Assembly (NCBI GenBank): GCA_038203875.1
Contig: JBBRDN010000214.1
Span: 1-7,545 of the forward strand
Length of the DNA stretch: 7,545 bases
Direction of reading: 5' to 3'
Source of the DNA: CANJSG01 sp038203875
Lineage (GTDB): Bacteria; Verrucomicrobiota; Verrucomicrobiia; Limisphaerales; CANJSG01
Shown: positions 6,339 to 7,545 of the stretch, in pieces
Numbering within the stretch: the stretch's first letter is position 1
How the letters are laid out: each line of letters starts with the position of its first letter
Translations under genes and position numbers: made by a program
Notes under the pieces: generated by a model
Told to the model about the DNA's origin: nothing
The model's input: the letters and a program-made list of their open reading frames with translations, nothing else
Database searches by the model: none

Positions 6339-7463
6339 TCACGGTTCCAATCGGACTCGCAGGAACATCTGGTCCGAAAGACTGTTCGTCGTGAAGCGGA
6401 ATGACGAATTCGTGGCCACCAAATTCGTCGCCATGACCGACCAGGCTGTCAGGTTGGTCGATTGCTCCAGCCGGTAGCGCCCACCCAGCACCGTCTCCCA
6501 AGCCATCCCGACCACTCCGTTGCTCCGTGTGATCGAACCGATCAGGAACGGCCGGGTGAATGGACTCTCGAATCTCACGAAGACCGGCAGATGGTCGGAC
6601 GCTGTTTCTGAATCCGATGCCATGGCCGGCGTGATGTCCCCCGACGCCAAGTCGGTTCGGAAGACGAACGATGTCGCCACGTTCGCCGCGAGCAGGACGT
6701 TCGGCAGGATGTAGTCGTAGCGCCGCGTCATGCTGGCCGCCTGGATCGAGAAGGTGAGTTCGCTGCCGTTCGCCGGATTGGTCGGCGTCAACAACCGCAG
6801 GCCCACCGCCGCGTTGGTCATCGTCTGGATCGGCTGGCCGCTGCCGCTCACAGGACGGGCGATGTCCTCGTTCATGTCGCCCGTCAGCACGAAGGGACGC
6901 AGCCCGTTGGTCGTGAGGAAGCCGTTGGCGAAGAAGTTGGAGATCGCCCGCGCTTCCGCCGCCCGGCGCGAAGTGCTGGCGCTGTCCGAAGCAGACTTGA
7001 GATGCGTGGTGAATACGTGCACCGGCTGGCTGAAACCGGGCACCGCGATCTCCGCCTCGAACAAGTCACGGGTGAAGTTCCCCGCGTAGCCGAAACCGGC
7101 CAAGCTCACGCCATCCAGCCATTTGGCCGAACGCAGGACGGGAAACCGGCTGACGATCACGCTGCGGATGAACCCGTCCGTCCCCGAATTGGTCGCGAGG
7201 AAGTAGCCGGGCAGAAAAGCCGTCACGAAGTTCGCCATCTGCCACGTGTTGGTGAGCGGAATCTCCTGGAACGTCACCACATCCGGCTGGAGGAACTGCA
7301 TCTGCCGCCCTATGGCCCGGACCTGTTCGGAATTGGTGCTCCAGTCCGTCACCGAGTTGCCGTGCGTGTTGTAGCTCACCAGCGAAAAGCCTTCGGCCAT
7401 CGCCGTCCGGCAGGGCAGCAACCAAAGCACGCAGACTTGGACGACCAGACGAACGGATCCCAT
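6339..7463 (-). CDS. Secreted endonuclease/exonuclease/phosphatase (EEP) family protein with C-terminal beta module
   Basis: The 374-residue product has an N-terminal signal peptide: a basic start, a hydrophobic core at about 6-17 and a likely cleavage after 'AMA' at 23. The DNase I-like/EEP fold occupies about 25-300, with the expected metal and catalytic residues in order: N32 in 'SYNTHGN', E67 in 'FQE', H154 in 'TTHLKS', D196 and N198 in 'TGDMNED', D250 in 'YDYIL' and D290-H291 in 'SDHLPV'. The enzyme should hydrolyse phosphodiester or phosphomonoester bonds outside the cytoplasm; nucleic acid, phospholipid and inositol phosphate substrates are all possible in this superfamily. Residues about 305-374 form a separate beta-rich module, 'YRLEQSTNLTAWS' (330-342) to 'FLRVRLEP', common at the ends of secreted Verrucomicrobiota proteins. 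Cys18 follows 'LLP', which is a poor lipobox, so a lipoprotein is less likely. No clear ribosome binding site is seen; ATG 7463 is chosen because it gives a complete signal peptide. Confidence 0.88.
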   Translation of the reverse strand: MGSVRLVVQVCVLWLLPCRTAMAEGFSLVSYNTHGNSVTDWSTNSEQVRAIGRQMQFLQPDVVTFQEIPLTNTWQMANFVTAFLPGYFLATNSGTDGFIRSVIVSRFPVLRSAKWLDGVSLAGFGYAGNFTRDLFEAEIAVPGFSQPVHVFTTHLKSASDSASTSRRAAEARAISNFFANGFLTTNGLRPFVLTGDMNEDIARPVSGSGQPIQTMTNAAVGLRLLTPTNPANGSELTFSIQAASMTRRYDYILPNVLLAANVATSFVFRTDLASGDITPAMASDSETASDHLPVFVRFESPFTRPFLIGSITRSNGVVGMAWETVLGGRYRLEQSTNLTAWSVMATNLVATNSSFRFTTNSLSDQMFLRVRLEP

Positions 7464-7512
7464 CAGGCCGCCAGAGTTCGCAGAAGGATCTGCATCGGCG
7501 CAAGGCCGCAGT

Positions 7513-7537
7513 CTGACAGTGCCGCCACGCTTGTCTG
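7513..7537. promoter_or_regulatory. Imperfect inverted repeat, possible operator at the right edge
   Basis: CTGACAG (7513-7519) and TTGTCTG (7531-7537) are imperfect inverted copies (five of seven positions) around an 11-nt GC-rich spacer. The element lies 50 bp upstream of the EEP start codon and may equally serve a gene to the right of the window. Its size and symmetry are those of a dimeric regulator site, but no -10/-35 pair can be assigned and chance is possible. Confidence 0.2.
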
Positions 7538-7545
7538 CCCGCCCG

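Noticed and set aside
7407..7418. Lipoprotein signal in the EEP protein (LLPC at residues 15-18)
   Set aside because: Pro before the Cys does not fit a lipobox, and a normal signal peptidase I site (AMA) follows directly.

Overview
This is a GC-rich bacterial chromosomal window of mostly housekeeping and accessory genes, with no mobile element, CRISPR array or stable RNA gene visible. The best taxonomic hint is the C-terminal module of the rightmost gene. It has the form 'YRLEQSTNLTAW ... F.RV', a beta-rich tail seen very often on secreted proteins of Verrucomicrobiota. Absent Shine-Dalgarno sites in front of several genes and a Hanks-type kinase fit that phylum too. The assignment is an inference from sequence style, not from a marker gene.

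Layout, left to right: (1) the 3' end of a cupin protein cut by the window edge (+); (2) a likely bicistron (+) of a Tat-exported alkaline-phosphatase/sulfatase-like protein and a polytopic membrane protein I do not recognise; (3) a ketopantoate reductase family gene (PanE/ApbA, -), convergent with the membrane protein gene across 10 bp; (4) an HU-type nucleoid protein gene (-), upstream of panE but separated from it by a strong intrinsic terminator; (5) a divergent intergenic region holding a plausible HU promoter and a possible 15-codon leader ORF; (6) a soluble Ser/Thr protein kinase gene and, 15 bp downstream with a good ribosome binding site, an N-carbamoylputrescine amidase gene (aguB) (+, likely one operon); (7) a secreted endonuclease/exonuclease/phosphatase (EEP) family protein (-), convergent with aguB across 16 bp; (8) 82 bp of upstream sequence with an imperfect inverted repeat at the right edge.

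Functionally, panE belongs to pantothenate/CoA synthesis (or another 2-ketoacid reduction), aguB to putrescine synthesis from agmatine, and HU to chromosome packaging. Three products are probably outside the cytoplasm or in the membrane (Tat protein, membrane protein, EEP protein). I do not see a convincing new multi-gene system. The points most worth a second look are the kinase's unusual active-site residue set, with an activation loop lacking Ser/Thr/Tyr; its pairing with a polyamine enzyme; and the divergent Tat protein paired with an uncharacterised membrane protein.
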